This document shows, in pieces, positions 35,993 to 43,602 of a stretch of DNA of 64,000 nt. The translations under genes were made by a program, and so were the position numbers. Below the pieces are notes generated by a model that saw nothing but the letters and a program-made list of their open reading frames with translations, had not been told where the DNA came from and did not search any database. The stretch covers positions 26,362 through 90,361 of IMG/VR virus record IMGVR_UViG_3300028920_000054. The stretch is one strand, 5' to 3'. This DNA comes from a virus. The number at the start of each line of letters is the position of its first letter. The first letter of the stretch is position 1.

Positions 35993-37249
35993 ATGAAAAG
36001 GCTTATCACACCAATTTTATTTTTTGTTCTATCCACAGGACTTGTTTTCGCAAACGACTATTCCGTTGAAACCAAAACCACTTCTGCAATCAACCACGTG
36101 ATTCGTGAAGCAAGCAATAATGGTGGTGGTTCAGTGTGGCTATCGGGTGTTTATCAAAGCACAGAAAACATCGTAATGAGAAGCAATGTTACGCTCATTG
36201 GATATAATGCGAAGATAAACTGCGAACGAACTTCAGGTTCAGTAATTCAGGGGTCTAATGTAAAGAACGTTAAGATACTTGGAATTGAAATTGACGGTAA
36301 CATGGAATGGCGTGGCGAATGGGACTGCAATAAGGATTATTACGAAGGTCAGTACGTAAGCTATACCGCAGTAAGCGGAAAGGAAGATATCTATAGGGCA
36401 TTAGCAGACAACCACAACAAGAATCCATCCACAGGTTATTGGCAGAAGGGTTCTTCCATGAATGGAATTTTCATCTACGGCACTTCGGGAAGTTCCTTAA
36501 TGGGTGACGTTCTGATAAGGGATGTAACTATAAAGAATATACCAGCATACGGAATAGTGCTAAGGAATGGAACAAACGTAAGAATAGAAGACAGCGACTT
36601 TTCGTATTGTGGAAGTGCAAGTATTTGTTTTTTCAACGAAGTTCATAATGGAAAGGTAACGGGGAACAATTGTTTTCAGTCATATAAAGGTGGAATAAAG
36701 GGAAATAACGGTTCAGGAAACACAATATCATGCAACACCGTAAAGAACGATGAAATAACCACCTGCATAGCAGACGGAATAACCTACTATCCAAAAGGAA
36801 ATAAGGATAATGTTATTTCTAATAACACAATAAGTTACATTAATGACCACCACGGTATTCATGTTGGCGGTGATGGCGTTGTAGTAAGCGGAAACATTGT
36901 ATCTCATTGCAACCGAAGCCATTGGGCCACCGTAAACAACAAAAAGACCAAACCCTGTGGAATATACTTGGATACAAATAACGATTATACTCCGATAGAA
37001 AGTGCCACCATATTTGGCAATGTTATAAACAATGCGTTCTGTGATGGAATTAGACTTAATAACGGTAAAAACATAATTGGCTTTGGCAACGTAGTAACTA
37101 ATTGTGAATATGGACTCAGGCTTTTTGATATACGTGGAGATTCGTGCAGTGATGTGCGGTTTTTCTCAAACGATTTAGGTGGAAATTTACGTGGAAACGT
37201 CATTAATGGTTCAAGTGGAAGAAACGTGGAGATATACGACAATGATTGA
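35993..37249 (+). CDS. Secreted right-handed beta-helix protein
   Basis: The 418-residue protein starts at ATG 35993. It has a clear Sec signal peptide (MKR, hydrophobic core, LVFA cleavage region at about 20). The body is a parallel beta-helix of the pectate-lyase/tailspike type, with repeated N-N-x-I coils (ISNNTISYI, VSGNIVSHC). Around residues 100-155 an insert ending NKNPSTGYWQ resembles a carbohydrate-binding module of type 5/12. A signal peptide is unusual for a virion spike, so it may be a surface-acting depolymerase or exclusion factor. Confidence 0.8.
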   Translation: MKRLITPILFFVLSTGLVFANDYSVETKTTSAINHVIREASNNGGGSVWLSGVYQSTENIVMRSNVTLIGYNAKINCERTSGSVIQGSNVKNVKILGIEIDGNMEWRGEWDCNKDYYEGQYVSYTAVSGKEDIYRALADNHNKNPSTGYWQKGSSMNGIFIYGTSGSSLMGDVLIRDVTIKNIPAYGIVLRNGTNVRIEDSDFSYCGSASICFFNEVHNGKVTGNNCFQSYKGGIKGNNGSGNTISCNTVKNDEITTCIADGITYYPKGNKDNVISNNTISYINDHHGIHVGGDGVVVSGNIVSHCNRSHWATVNNKKTKPCGIYLDTNNDYTPIESATIFGNVINNAFCDGIRLNNGKNIIGFGNVVTNCEYGLRLFDIRGDSCSDVRFFSNDLGGNLRGNVINGSSGRNVEIYDND

Positions 37250-38054
37250 TTGGGAAGCGGCAAGAAAAAAACTAACATTGGAGTATTGTTACGACCATTT
37301 TCCTGATGTGCGGAAGATTGTCGATGAAGAATTTACTGTAGATGCTGTTGTTGAAACATGGTCAACCCATCCACCGGGATTTTATTTTGGTCAGACAGAC
37401 GAATCTACACCAACGGAAGAGCCAATTGTTGAAACAGTGGTTGTAATCGAAGACCCCAAGGTCTACCTCAGCGACTACATTCCAGAACAATATATCCCAA
37501 AGTATTCAAGGGTGCAGATAAATGGATCGGGTGAACCATGGAACTTTCAGGGGCGTGAAGGATATGTATGGTTAAAGCCTATCTACGCTGACATTCTGAG
37601 AGTAGCACTTCCTCGTTTATACAAAAAGTGCCCTCGCCATGTCTTTGAAAATCTTCTTAAGTTGGTTATGGGTGACGCTTCGGCGTGGTCTGGGGGACAC
37701 ACCTACCACAATGACAAAACTTCTTCTACATTTGATATCAATTATTTCACATTTGGGGAAAATCTCACCCACTGTTCGCACGACAAAGACTTACTTGAAA
37801 ATATCTGGCTAGACGATGAACACCAGCGCATCAATCCTAAAATGTTCGATGGGGAAACGAACTACCTTTTCCTCAAGATGATTCACGACATTTTCCCAGA
37901 GTCACGGATTTTGGTCAGTTCAGGGATTAAGGGATATCTATCAAGATATGGATATGTCGGCTTTCTACTTGCTGATGATAATTCTGTTTGGAACCATCAC
38001 TTACACTGCCACATTGAGCTAGGTAAAAGAGTCAACTGGGATTATCGGTTTTAA
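37242..38054 (+). CDS. LAS-type murein peptidase (MepA/M15-like)
   Basis: A 270-residue protein starting at ATG 37242, 8 bp inside the previous gene. Zinc-ligand pattern: H153/H156 then D165 (GGHTYHNDKTSSTFD) and NHHLHCHIEL with HxH at 255-257. This is the HxxxxxxD...HxH arrangement of LAS metallopeptidases that cut peptide cross-links. No signal peptide is visible, though the preceding protein has one. It ends 54 bp before a strong terminator. Confidence 0.72.
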   Translation: MIDWEAARKKLTLEYCYDHFPDVRKIVDEEFTVDAVVETWSTHPPGFYFGQTDESTPTEEPIVETVVVIEDPKVYLSDYIPEQYIPKYSRVQINGSGEPWNFQGREGYVWLKPIYADILRVALPRLYKKCPRHVFENLLKLVMGDASAWSGGHTYHNDKTSSTFDINYFTFGENLTHCSHDKDLLENIWLDDEHQRINPKMFDGETNYLFLKMIHDIFPESRILVSSGIKGYLSRYGYVGFLLADDNSVWNHHLHCHIELGKRVNWDYRF

Positions 38055-38107
38055 CGATTGATGGTAGTTGTCGGCATGTTCTTCCCAACAGAAATATTCT
38101 TCCATCG

Positions 38108-38142
38108 CCCCACTGAGATTATAGCGTCCAGTGGGGTTTTTT
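38108..38142 (+). terminator. Strong intrinsic terminator
   Basis: CCCCACTG (38108-38115) pairs perfectly with CAGTGGGG (38129-38136), followed by six T residues. It ends the structural/late region. Confidence 0.92.
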
Positions 38143-38156
38143 GTCGCAGAAAATGC

Positions 38157-38185
38157 TTGACAAAAGGAATAATTTGTGGTATAAG
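38157..38185 (+). promoter_or_regulatory. Strong sigma-70-type promoter
   Basis: TTGACA (38157-38162), 17 bp, TATAAG (38180-38185), immediately after the terminator. It drives the 38.2-42.8 kb operon of small genes and enzymes. Confidence 0.85.
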
Positions 38186-38210
38186 TAAATTAAAAACAAA
38201 AGGATTAAAT

Positions 38211-38363
38211 ATGATTTGTAGCGAATGCGGAAAAGAGTGTGAAACTGAATTGGTAAATGTTGGATTCGGTAGAAGTGACTGCATGGGTTCTATTGTGTCA
38301 GACAACAGGTTTATGTGGAAAAGTCTTTGTTGTGACGCAGAAGCGGTGGAGGAAGAAGAATGA
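38211..38363 (+). CDS. Small cysteine-rich protein, 50 aa
   Basis: First gene of the 38.2 kb operon. CSECGKEC at residues 3-10 and CCDAE near the end suggest a small zinc knuckle. It ends in a poly-Glu tail and overlaps the next ATG by 4 bp (ATGA). Confidence 0.6.
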   Translation: MICSECGKECETELVNVGFGRSDCMGSIVSDNRFMWKSLCCDAEAVEEEE

Positions 38364-38710
38364 ACCCACAGGGCATAATGGATTCCATGCAGAAGCATAA
38401 CTTGGAACTCCAAAAAAAGAACACCGAAATAGTAACCCTTGCGACAAAAAAAGCCGATGCGCAAAGTGATTACAGAAAAGCCTTAGCGGTAGAAATAGCT
38501 AGGCTTCGGTTAAAGGGTGAAAAGGTAACACTTGTGGAAACAATAGCTAAGGGAAATGATAGCGTTGCAGACCTAAAGGTAAAGTTCGTTATAGCTGAAG
38601 CAGAATATAAGGCGTGTCTCGAAAGCATAAAGGGTTCATTGGCAGCATTGGACACATTACGTTCACTTTTAACCTGGGAGCGAAAAGAAAAGTACAGTCA
38701 AAACATATGA
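38360..38710 (+). CDS. Coiled-coil hypothetical protein, 116 aa
   Basis: Highly charged and helical throughout, with heptads around residues 15-95 and no membrane span. ATGA overlaps on both sides. Possibly an oligomeric adaptor; not recognised. Confidence 0.6.
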   Translation: MNPQGIMDSMQKHNLELQKKNTEIVTLATKKADAQSDYRKALAVEIARLRLKGEKVTLVETIAKGNDSVADLKVKFVIAEAEYKACLESIKGSLAALDTLRSLLTWERKEKYSQNI

Positions 38711-39156
38711 TTAACTGGTTTGTTGCAGAAGAAATGATAAATAGGCATGTTCCTGATAGGGAAGTTGCCAAACAGCTTAAGTGCAGTTGGCAGTCAATAA
38801 AAAAACACAGGCTTGACATGGGGATTAAAGCCAAAGGGTTAGATTATGATATTATGGACTTGCTGATATTTCTTAACTATGAATGCGAGAATTGTGACAA
38901 TATTATTTCAGAAATTATGGATTGTTCTGAAAGTTCAGTTGCAAAAAGAAGGCGATGGTTTGGGTTAAAAAAAAGACACAGGGAATATGCATCTGGGCGA
39001 ACAGGGGTATCATACTACCCAGATGTTCTAAATGAGCTTGAAGCTGAAATTAGAAACGAATTTAACGTAGAAGGGAACTTTAAAGAATGGATTGTGAAAC
39101 ACAAGGCGGAAGTATCAGAATGGAACGCTACGAAGCAGATGCGGTGGACGAAATAA
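38707..39156 (+). CDS. Helix-turn-helix protein
   Basis: The 149-residue protein starts at ATG 38707 (ATGA). REVAKQLKCSWQSIKKHRLDMGI near residue 15 and a second repeat SEIMDCSESSVAKRRRWFGL near residue 70 both have HTH spacing. A sequence-specific DNA-binding role, perhaps regulation of this operon, is plausible. Confidence 0.55.
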   Translation: MINWFVAEEMINRHVPDREVAKQLKCSWQSIKKHRLDMGIKAKGLDYDIMDLLIFLNYECENCDNIISEIMDCSESSVAKRRRWFGLKKRHREYASGRTGVSYYPDVLNELEAEIRNEFNVEGNFKEWIVKHKAEVSEWNATKQMRWTK

Positions 39157-39329
39157 ACCGAGCATACAAGACTGAACAGATAGTAACGTTTTGGATGCGG
39201 AACAAGGATGGAAGTGTTTCTAAGCCCAAAAAGAGGACTATTTTTGAACTCATTGACATGTATATGGTCAACAAGGCGGACGAAAGAATTGTAATAGACT
39301 ATATAGTTTCAGAAGAATTCATAGGCTAA
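39120..39329 (+). CDS. Small hypothetical protein, 69 aa, interrupted by TAA
   Basis: Starts at ATG 39120 inside the previous gene, or at ATG 39087. It has a KKRTIFELIDMYMVNKADERIVIDYIVSEEFIG end. After the TAA the same frame stays open for 57 more codons with protein-like sequence and no start codon, so the gene may be broken by a nonsense change or read through. Confidence 0.5.
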   Translation: MERYEADAVDEINRAYKTEQIVTFWMRNKDGSVSKPKKRTIFELIDMYMVNKADERIVIDYIVSEEFIG

Positions 39330-39503
39330 ACAGACCTTGGCAATATTGATGTCAAAAAAGTAAAGTCTAAAGGTGGGTGGGTTTGGATTGCTGACTACAT
39401 TAAAGAACGAGACGACTACGATTCTATTGCTTCAGATGAGATTAAGCGGTTATATAAAATGGTGAAGGACAGGGATGCAGTAATCGCTGAAATGGGCGGA
39501 TAG
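39330..39503 (+). pseudogene. In-frame continuation after a stop codon
   Basis: The frame of the preceding gene continues from ACA GAC CTT to TAG 39501-39503. It encodes a sequence such as GGWVWIADYIKERDDYDS, with no ATG, GTG or TTG near its beginning. It looks like the severed C-terminus of the 69-residue gene, or a readthrough extension. Confidence 0.5.
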
Positions 39504-39511
39504 GAGGCGGT

Positions 39512-40000
39512 TTGATAACATTTGATTTGGATGGGGTAATAAGGTTTCTTGCATATGAAGTTTTTGGAAGAGAACCAAACGATTGGCACGAAAGACTTGA
39601 CGGGAAAAGCCTTGTCGAAATAGTTAATGGGAACCTTAAACTTTTACAGGATGCACCCCCAACACAATATTACGAAGTTATAAAAGAACTATTCCCCAAT
39701 CCACACATAATGTCTTTCCAAGCTGAGTCTTGGCGAAACCATACGCTTTGGTGGTTAAATAAATACTTCAATAACTATACAATTGACTTTGTTAATCATG
39801 GTACAGATAAAGTAACTGCACTAAAAACAAAACTGATAGTTGAAGATTATCCAGAATTTCCTAAAGAATTCTATAAACGGGTAATCCTAGTGAGGCATAA
39901 GTATAACGAAAACGTAAAAGACGAAGATTGCTATGCAGTGGTTGATTCGGCAGAAGGGTTAAAGGGTGTGCTATGGACATTGAAGAAGCAAAAATACTAA
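39512..40000 (+). CDS. HAD-superfamily phosphatase-like protein
   Basis: The 162-residue protein starts at TTG 39512 behind GGAGG. FDLDGVI at the N-terminus is HAD motif I (nucleophile and acid aspartates). DFVNHGTDKVTALKTK and LIVEDYPEF fit the motif III/IV region with acidic metal ligands. Size and placement resemble phage-encoded 5'-nucleotidase or phosphatase-like HAD proteins. Substrate unknown. Confidence 0.7.
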   Translation: MITFDLDGVIRFLAYEVFGREPNDWHERLDGKSLVEIVNGNLKLLQDAPPTQYYEVIKELFPNPHIMSFQAESWRNHTLWWLNKYFNNYTIDFVNHGTDKVTALKTKLIVEDYPEFPKEFYKRVILVRHKYNENVKDEDCYAVVDSAEGLKGVLWTLKKQKY

Positions 40001-40152
40001 AAGCGAAGCTAGAGATGCATATTCTGTCAGAGTTAAGGGCGTTTGAGGATGCAACCAAATTGTGCGTTGAAGCAATCCATATCCACCGCTATAACCCTTT
40101 TGGTTCTGAACTTGGAGAAGCATATGAGGTTAAGGTTCGGTGTAAGGTATAG
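39973..40152 (+). CDS. Small hypothetical protein, 59 aa
   Basis: ATG 39973 overlaps the HAD gene by 28 bp. The N-terminal helix (MDIEEAKILKAKLEMHILSEL) is followed by a mixed segment. This type of short helical protein with a histidine-rich centre is common in phage accessory operons; not recognised. Confidence 0.5.
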   Translation: MDIEEAKILKAKLEMHILSELRAFEDATKLCVEAIHIHRYNPFGSELGEAYEVKVRCKV

Positions 40153-40160
40153 GGACTAAT

Positions 40161-40448
40161 ATGACAATAGAAGATGAAGGCTTTAAATCACTTCGTGTGG
40201 TTTTGGAACTGGCATATCAGAGGGCTTCTTCTGGTAAAGGGCAAGAACGCCACGCCACTAGCGTAAAGTTTGAAGAACAACCATGGCATGATATTTACAA
40301 GCATCATGGAATTGGTTTCGTTTTAGGTCAAGCAGAAAAGAAGATGATTGAACAATACAAGCTTTCAAACGAACAACGGATAGACGAACTTCTTGACGTT
40401 ATTGTTTATGTTTCGATGGGCATTATAGCGCTAGGAGAAGGCAAGTGA
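40161..40448 (+). CDS. dATP/dGTP diphosphohydrolase N-terminal-like domain protein
   Basis: The 95-residue protein has ERHATSVKFEEQPWHDIYKHHGIGFVLGQAEKK and a helix RIDELLDVIVYVSMG. This matches the PF18909-type domain at the front of some phage nucleotide hydrolases, where helices contribute MazG-like metal binding. Here the domain stands alone, so catalysis is uncertain. It overlaps the next gene by 4 bp. Confidence 0.55.
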   Translation: MTIEDEGFKSLRVVLELAYQRASSGKGQERHATSVKFEEQPWHDIYKHHGIGFVLGQAEKKMIEQYKLSNEQRIDELLDVIVYVSMGIIALGEGK

Positions 40449-40660
40449 CTAACGAAGAAAAAGTATTGGAAGAAGTGTTTGGAAAACTTAGAGAAGACAG
40501 ACCTAAGTGCAATTTTCTGAAATGTTATGCAGGAACGGGCGTTGCAGGAAATGGAATTTGTTTTTTAAAAGGAAATCCAAACAATCCAAACTGTCCAAAG
40601 TTCATAGATGAAGATGAAGAACTTAAAAGGCAAGAAGCGGAATATAGGGGAATTAAATGA
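40445..40660 (+). CDS. Small cysteine-containing protein, 71 aa
   Basis: CNFLKCYAGTGVAGNGICFLKGNPNNPNCPKF has four cysteines that could bind zinc or an Fe-S cluster. The C-terminus is charged. ATGA overlap before and after. Not recognised. Confidence 0.5.
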   Translation: MTNEEKVLEEVFGKLREDRPKCNFLKCYAGTGVAGNGICFLKGNPNNPNCPKFIDEDEELKRQEAEYRGIK

Positions 40661-40800
40661 TATTTAAGAATATGAGCCTTAAGGAAAGAGCGGAAAAATT
40701 TGGAATAGCAACAGACTTCCCAACACCACGAAGACAGCGAAGGGAAGACCTTAAAATGGCTGTACGTGAAGAACGAAGAAGGCGCAAGTGGAATGGATAA
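40657..40800 (+). CDS. Small basic protein, 47 aa
   Basis: Starts at ATG 40657 overlapping the previous stop and ends in REERRRRKWNG. It is strongly basic and may bind nucleic acid. It overlaps the thg1-like start by 8 bp. Confidence 0.5.
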   Translation: MIFKNMSLKERAEKFGIATDFPTPRRQRREDLKMAVREERRRRKWNG

Positions 40801-41479
40801 TCTTGGCGACAGGATGAAGAAAAACTACGAAGATAGGTATAGGTTTTACCTTACACGTAGAGTGCCCGTTATAATTAGACCCGACGGACGAGCCTTCCAC
40901 ACCCTGACAAAGAACTGTGAAAAACCATTTGATAGACAGTTTTGCAATAGAATGGATTATGTCGCCATAAAGTTAATGGAAGGAATGCAGGGTGCAAAAT
41001 GTGCTTATGTGCAATCAGACGAAATTTCAATTCTTTTAACTGATTTTGACACCCTTACCACAGATGCGTGGTTCAATTATAACGTTCAGAAAATGGCTTC
41101 AGTTTCTGCTGGAATGGCATCGGCATTGTTTACACGAGTTATGGAAGACGATGACAATATTGCCACGTTTGATAGTCGAGTGTTCAATGTTCCTAAAGAA
41201 GAAGTTGCCAATTATTTTGTGTGGAGACAAAAGGATTGGATAAGAAATAGCGTATCCATGTTGGCATTATCGTATTATTCCCACAAAGAGCTTCACAAGA
41301 AAAACCAAAAAGATATGCATGAAATGCTTCACATTAAGGGTGTCAATTGGGCAGACATTAGACAAAGATATAAAAATGGTTGTTTTATATATCGTGAACT
41401 TGGCAGTATAGCATATAGATACGATGTTATCTTTACGGAAGAAAGAAACTGCATAGAAAGATGTTTGGGGGTAGAATAA
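40793..41479 (+). CDS. Thg1-like tRNA 3'-5' nucleotidyltransferase
   Basis: The 228-residue protein starts at ATG 40793. It has the Thg1 catalytic blocks IIRPDGRAFHTLTKN (metal Asp) and YVQSDEISILLTD (metal Asp/Glu), and SRVFNVP with RQKDWIRNSVSMLA downstream. Thg1-like proteins add nucleotides in the reverse 3'-5' direction, for G-1 addition or 5'-end repair of tRNAs. No tRNA gene is visible in the window, so host or distal phage tRNAs would be the substrates. Confidence 0.88.
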   Translation: MDNLGDRMKKNYEDRYRFYLTRRVPVIIRPDGRAFHTLTKNCEKPFDRQFCNRMDYVAIKLMEGMQGAKCAYVQSDEISILLTDFDTLTTDAWFNYNVQKMASVSAGMASALFTRVMEDDDNIATFDSRVFNVPKEEVANYFVWRQKDWIRNSVSMLALSYYSHKELHKKNQKDMHEMLHIKGVNWADIRQRYKNGCFIYRELGSIAYRYDVIFTEERNCIERCLGVE

Positions 41480-41547
41480 TGGGCGGTTTATTTGTTTTGA
41501 TATTCTGCGTATTGTTAATATGGTGGTCGTATAAATTAGGGAACTAA
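41479..41547 (+). CDS. 22-residue membrane peptide
   Basis: ATG overlaps the last base of the thg1-like stop. The product is almost one hydrophobic helix (GGLFVLIFCVLLIWW) with a basic end. Translational coupling makes it plausible. Confidence 0.4.
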   Translation: MGGLFVLIFCVLLIWWSYKLGN

Positions 41548-41629
41548 TCGGTAGTCTTGTTAAAAATCACACCAAAACAATCTGTGTCCAATCCGTGTTT
41601 TGAATCAAATCAAAACTAAAGGAGAAAAA

Positions 41630-42814
41630 ATGAGCAATATCATAGAAGACATATTTATAGAGCATCCAGAGTGGACAACAAAACAAATACAAGAGGAAAC
41701 AAGAAGGCGTGGCGCAAAAGATGGCCGTGGATATTCAAAAAGACAGATACGGAGGAGGCTTAGTTCGCTAAAACCAAAAAGACAGGAAGTAGAATTCAAG
41801 GACGATGAAGAATCGTGCAGACTAGCACACATGGCAGGTCTAAAAAAGAACATACCACACGCCTATAGAAAGATACTAGCAAACCTAGTAATGAATGTAG
41901 AAAGTGCCCTAGATCGGCCTAGAGAAGTTTATGTTCCAAGCCGTGGGGATAAGGAAACCATAGTGCAGTTAATTAGCTGTACCCATAGTGGTAAGATAGT
42001 GTTTGATGAATCGGGGGTTCCAACGTTTAACAAAGACATTCTAGCCTACAAAATGGCAGTACTAAAGGCAAAGATAATAAAGCTTGTAACTAAACATGTC
42101 GGGTTAAAAAACGTTGATGAGTTTGTGCTTGCCCTTCTAGGAGACCTTGTTGACGGGTCTGGAATTTACGCAAACCAGGAAATTAATCAAGACCTGAACT
42201 TCTTTGGAGACCAAACATCTTTAATAGTCGCTGCAATATGGGATATAGTGTTGGCAATAAAGATGCTTGGACTTCCGGTAAGAATAGTAGGTGTTAGGGG
42301 AAACCATGGAAGGCAAGGGAAATACGCCCCACCAGACAACAACTTTGATTATTTGGTGTATCAATTACTATATGTCCTTGCACACAACACTGAAGGTGTT
42401 ACCGTTGAATATTCTACAACAACTGAATATAAAAACTTTACAGTAAAGGGGCATAACGTTCATATCAGGCACGAAGCACCACCGCAAACAGAAACACCTG
42501 CTGCTAGAGCGAAGTTCGCAGGGTGGCAATCAATACACGACTACGACATTATTGCGTATGCGCATCTTCACCACCCTGGAACCGGAATCTACTTCGATGC
42601 CGATACCATAATGAACGGTTCCCCAGTAGGGTCTGATGATTTAAGCGAACGCATAGCGAAGGGTTCAAGGCCATCACAAACGATGTTCGGGATACACCCA
42701 AACGTTGGAGTTTCGTTTAGATACAACATCTATTTAGACACGTACACTGAAGGGATTTTTGCTGAAGAAATTATGAATAGATATCCTATGCTTAAATTTA
42801 AGGGTGTTCGGTAA
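41630..42814 (+). CDS. Metallophosphoesterase with N-terminal HTH-like region
   Basis: The 394-residue protein starts at ATG 41630 after AAAGGAG. Residues 1-60 are basic with an HTH-like WTTKQIQEETRRRG pattern. The phosphoesterase core shows LISCTHSGK (motif I, with Cys replacing the usual Asp), LLGDLVDGSG (motif II), VRGNHGRQG (motif III), HIRHE and AYAHLHHPG (motif V). Related phage proteins act as nucleases or nucleotide phosphatases. It is the last gene before the bidirectional terminator. Confidence 0.78.
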   Translation: MSNIIEDIFIEHPEWTTKQIQEETRRRGAKDGRGYSKRQIRRRLSSLKPKRQEVEFKDDEESCRLAHMAGLKKNIPHAYRKILANLVMNVESALDRPREVYVPSRGDKETIVQLISCTHSGKIVFDESGVPTFNKDILAYKMAVLKAKIIKLVTKHVGLKNVDEFVLALLGDLVDGSGIYANQEINQDLNFFGDQTSLIVAAIWDIVLAIKMLGLPVRIVGVRGNHGRQGKYAPPDNNFDYLVYQLLYVLAHNTEGVTVEYSTTTEYKNFTVKGHNVHIRHEAPPQTETPAARAKFAGWQSIHDYDIIAYAHLHHPGTGIYFDADTIMNGSPVGSDDLSERIAKGSRPSQTMFGIHPNVGVSFRYNIYLDTYTEGIFAEEIMNRYPMLKFKGVR

Positions 42815-42819
42815 AAAGC

Positions 42820-42857
42820 AACGCCCTAATTCAATACGAACTAGGGCGTTTTCTTTT
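42820..42857. terminator. Bidirectional intrinsic terminator
   Basis: AACGCCCTA pairs with TAGGGCGTT around a 13-nt loop, with T-rich tracts on the 3' side of each strand. It sits between the convergent 41630 (+) gene and the 17-residue ORF (-). Confidence 0.88.
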
Positions 42858-42859
42858 GC

Positions 42860-42913
42860 CTACTTATTAACGGTGTAGATTACAACGGCTATCAATATTG
42901 CCAATATTTCCAT
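42860..42913 (-). CDS. 17-residue membrane micropeptide
   Basis: Minus-strand ATG at 42913-42911 with a perfect AAGGAGGTGG site 8 bp upstream. The product MEILAILIAVVIYTVNK is a single hydrophobic helix. It has its own promoter and ends right at the terminator, so the unit looks like a deliberate mini-gene. Confidence 0.55.
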   Translation of the reverse strand: MEILAILIAVVIYTVNK

Positions 42914-42932
42914 ATTAACCACCTCCTTTCTG

Positions 42933-42960
42933 TTTATACCATTAATTAATTTTTTACCAA
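42933..42960 (-). promoter_or_regulatory. Extended -10 promoter for the micropeptide
   Basis: On the minus strand TTGGTA (42960-42955), 16 bp, TATAAA (42938-42933) preceded by TGG (extended -10). About 20 bp upstream of the ATG. Confidence 0.6.
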
Positions 42961-43009
42961 TTGCTTGTACTTCCACCAATTAGTGTTGCGGGTCCGGTGC
43001 AACGGTGGG

Positions 43010-43213
43010 TTATAAATCATATCCATCTACATGTTTTCCGTTATCAATGCGCTTGCAAACATAACTACCCATTTGAGCGCAAATATCTCTAACTGCTGAT
43101 ATTGATATCCCGTACCGATCAGCTAAATACGCCTCATAATGGCAACGAGATTTGGCCATTTGGACAATACATTGCCGTTGGCCTTCAGTTAGTCCATATG
43201 CTTCTGGATGCAC
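43010..43213 (-). CDS. Small HTH-like protein, 67 aa
   Basis: GTG start after GAGGAGG. LTEGQRQCIVQMAKS followed by LADRYGISISAVRDICAQMG has helix-turn-helix spacing of the sigma-region-4 type. Possibly an early regulator. It is followed by a hairpin with outer CCACC/GGTGG and inner GTTGC/GCAAC arms. Confidence 0.5.
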   Translation of the reverse strand: MHPEAYGLTEGQRQCIVQMAKSRCHYEAYLADRYGISISAVRDICAQMGSYVCKRIDNGKHVDGYDL

Positions 43214-43243
43214 GTTTCACCTCCTCAATTTATAACATTCTAA

Positions 43244-43489
43244 TCAGCGGCGGACTACCTTGCCATCGCACACCGAACAGTAAGTAAATAATTGCCGCCC
43301 ACAGTGAGGGCATGTGTTATCCCCGTCCGCTGCATTTGTGGGTTCTTTTGCGTGTTCGATAAAGCGTATGGCATGACCCAGCGCAAAGAAGTATTTAGAC
43401 GGAGACTTGCCGTGTTGTTGATGCTTTAGTTCTTTTAAAACCTCAAGAACCCTGTTATCCGACATTTGATTGATTGTAGGTTCGTCCAT
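43244..43489 (-). CDS. Small zinc-ribbon protein, 81 aa
   Basis: ATG at 43489 after GGAGG (a longer frame to 43513 lacks a site). The helical N-terminus is followed by CPHCGRQLFTYCSVCDGK, a CxxC...CxxC zinc ribbon, and a basic end. Function unknown. Confidence 0.6.
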   Translation of the reverse strand: MDEPTINQMSDNRVLEVLKELKHQQHGKSPSKYFFALGHAIRFIEHAKEPTNAADGDNTCPHCGRQLFTYCSVCDGKVVRR

Positions 43490-43602
43490 ATTTCCTCCAA
43501 GCAAAAGAACCATTCATTATTCAGACTTTAGTCAATGCTATTAACTATCACCAACATAAATCATATTCTGCGTTTCACGTTATTATGTTTTGTCAGTGAG
43601 CT

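Noticed and set aside
40161-40448. Evidence for a 2-aminoadenine (Z) genome
   Set aside because: Only a domain related to the N-terminal part of such phage hydrolases is present; no PurZ or dATP-specific enzyme is visible.
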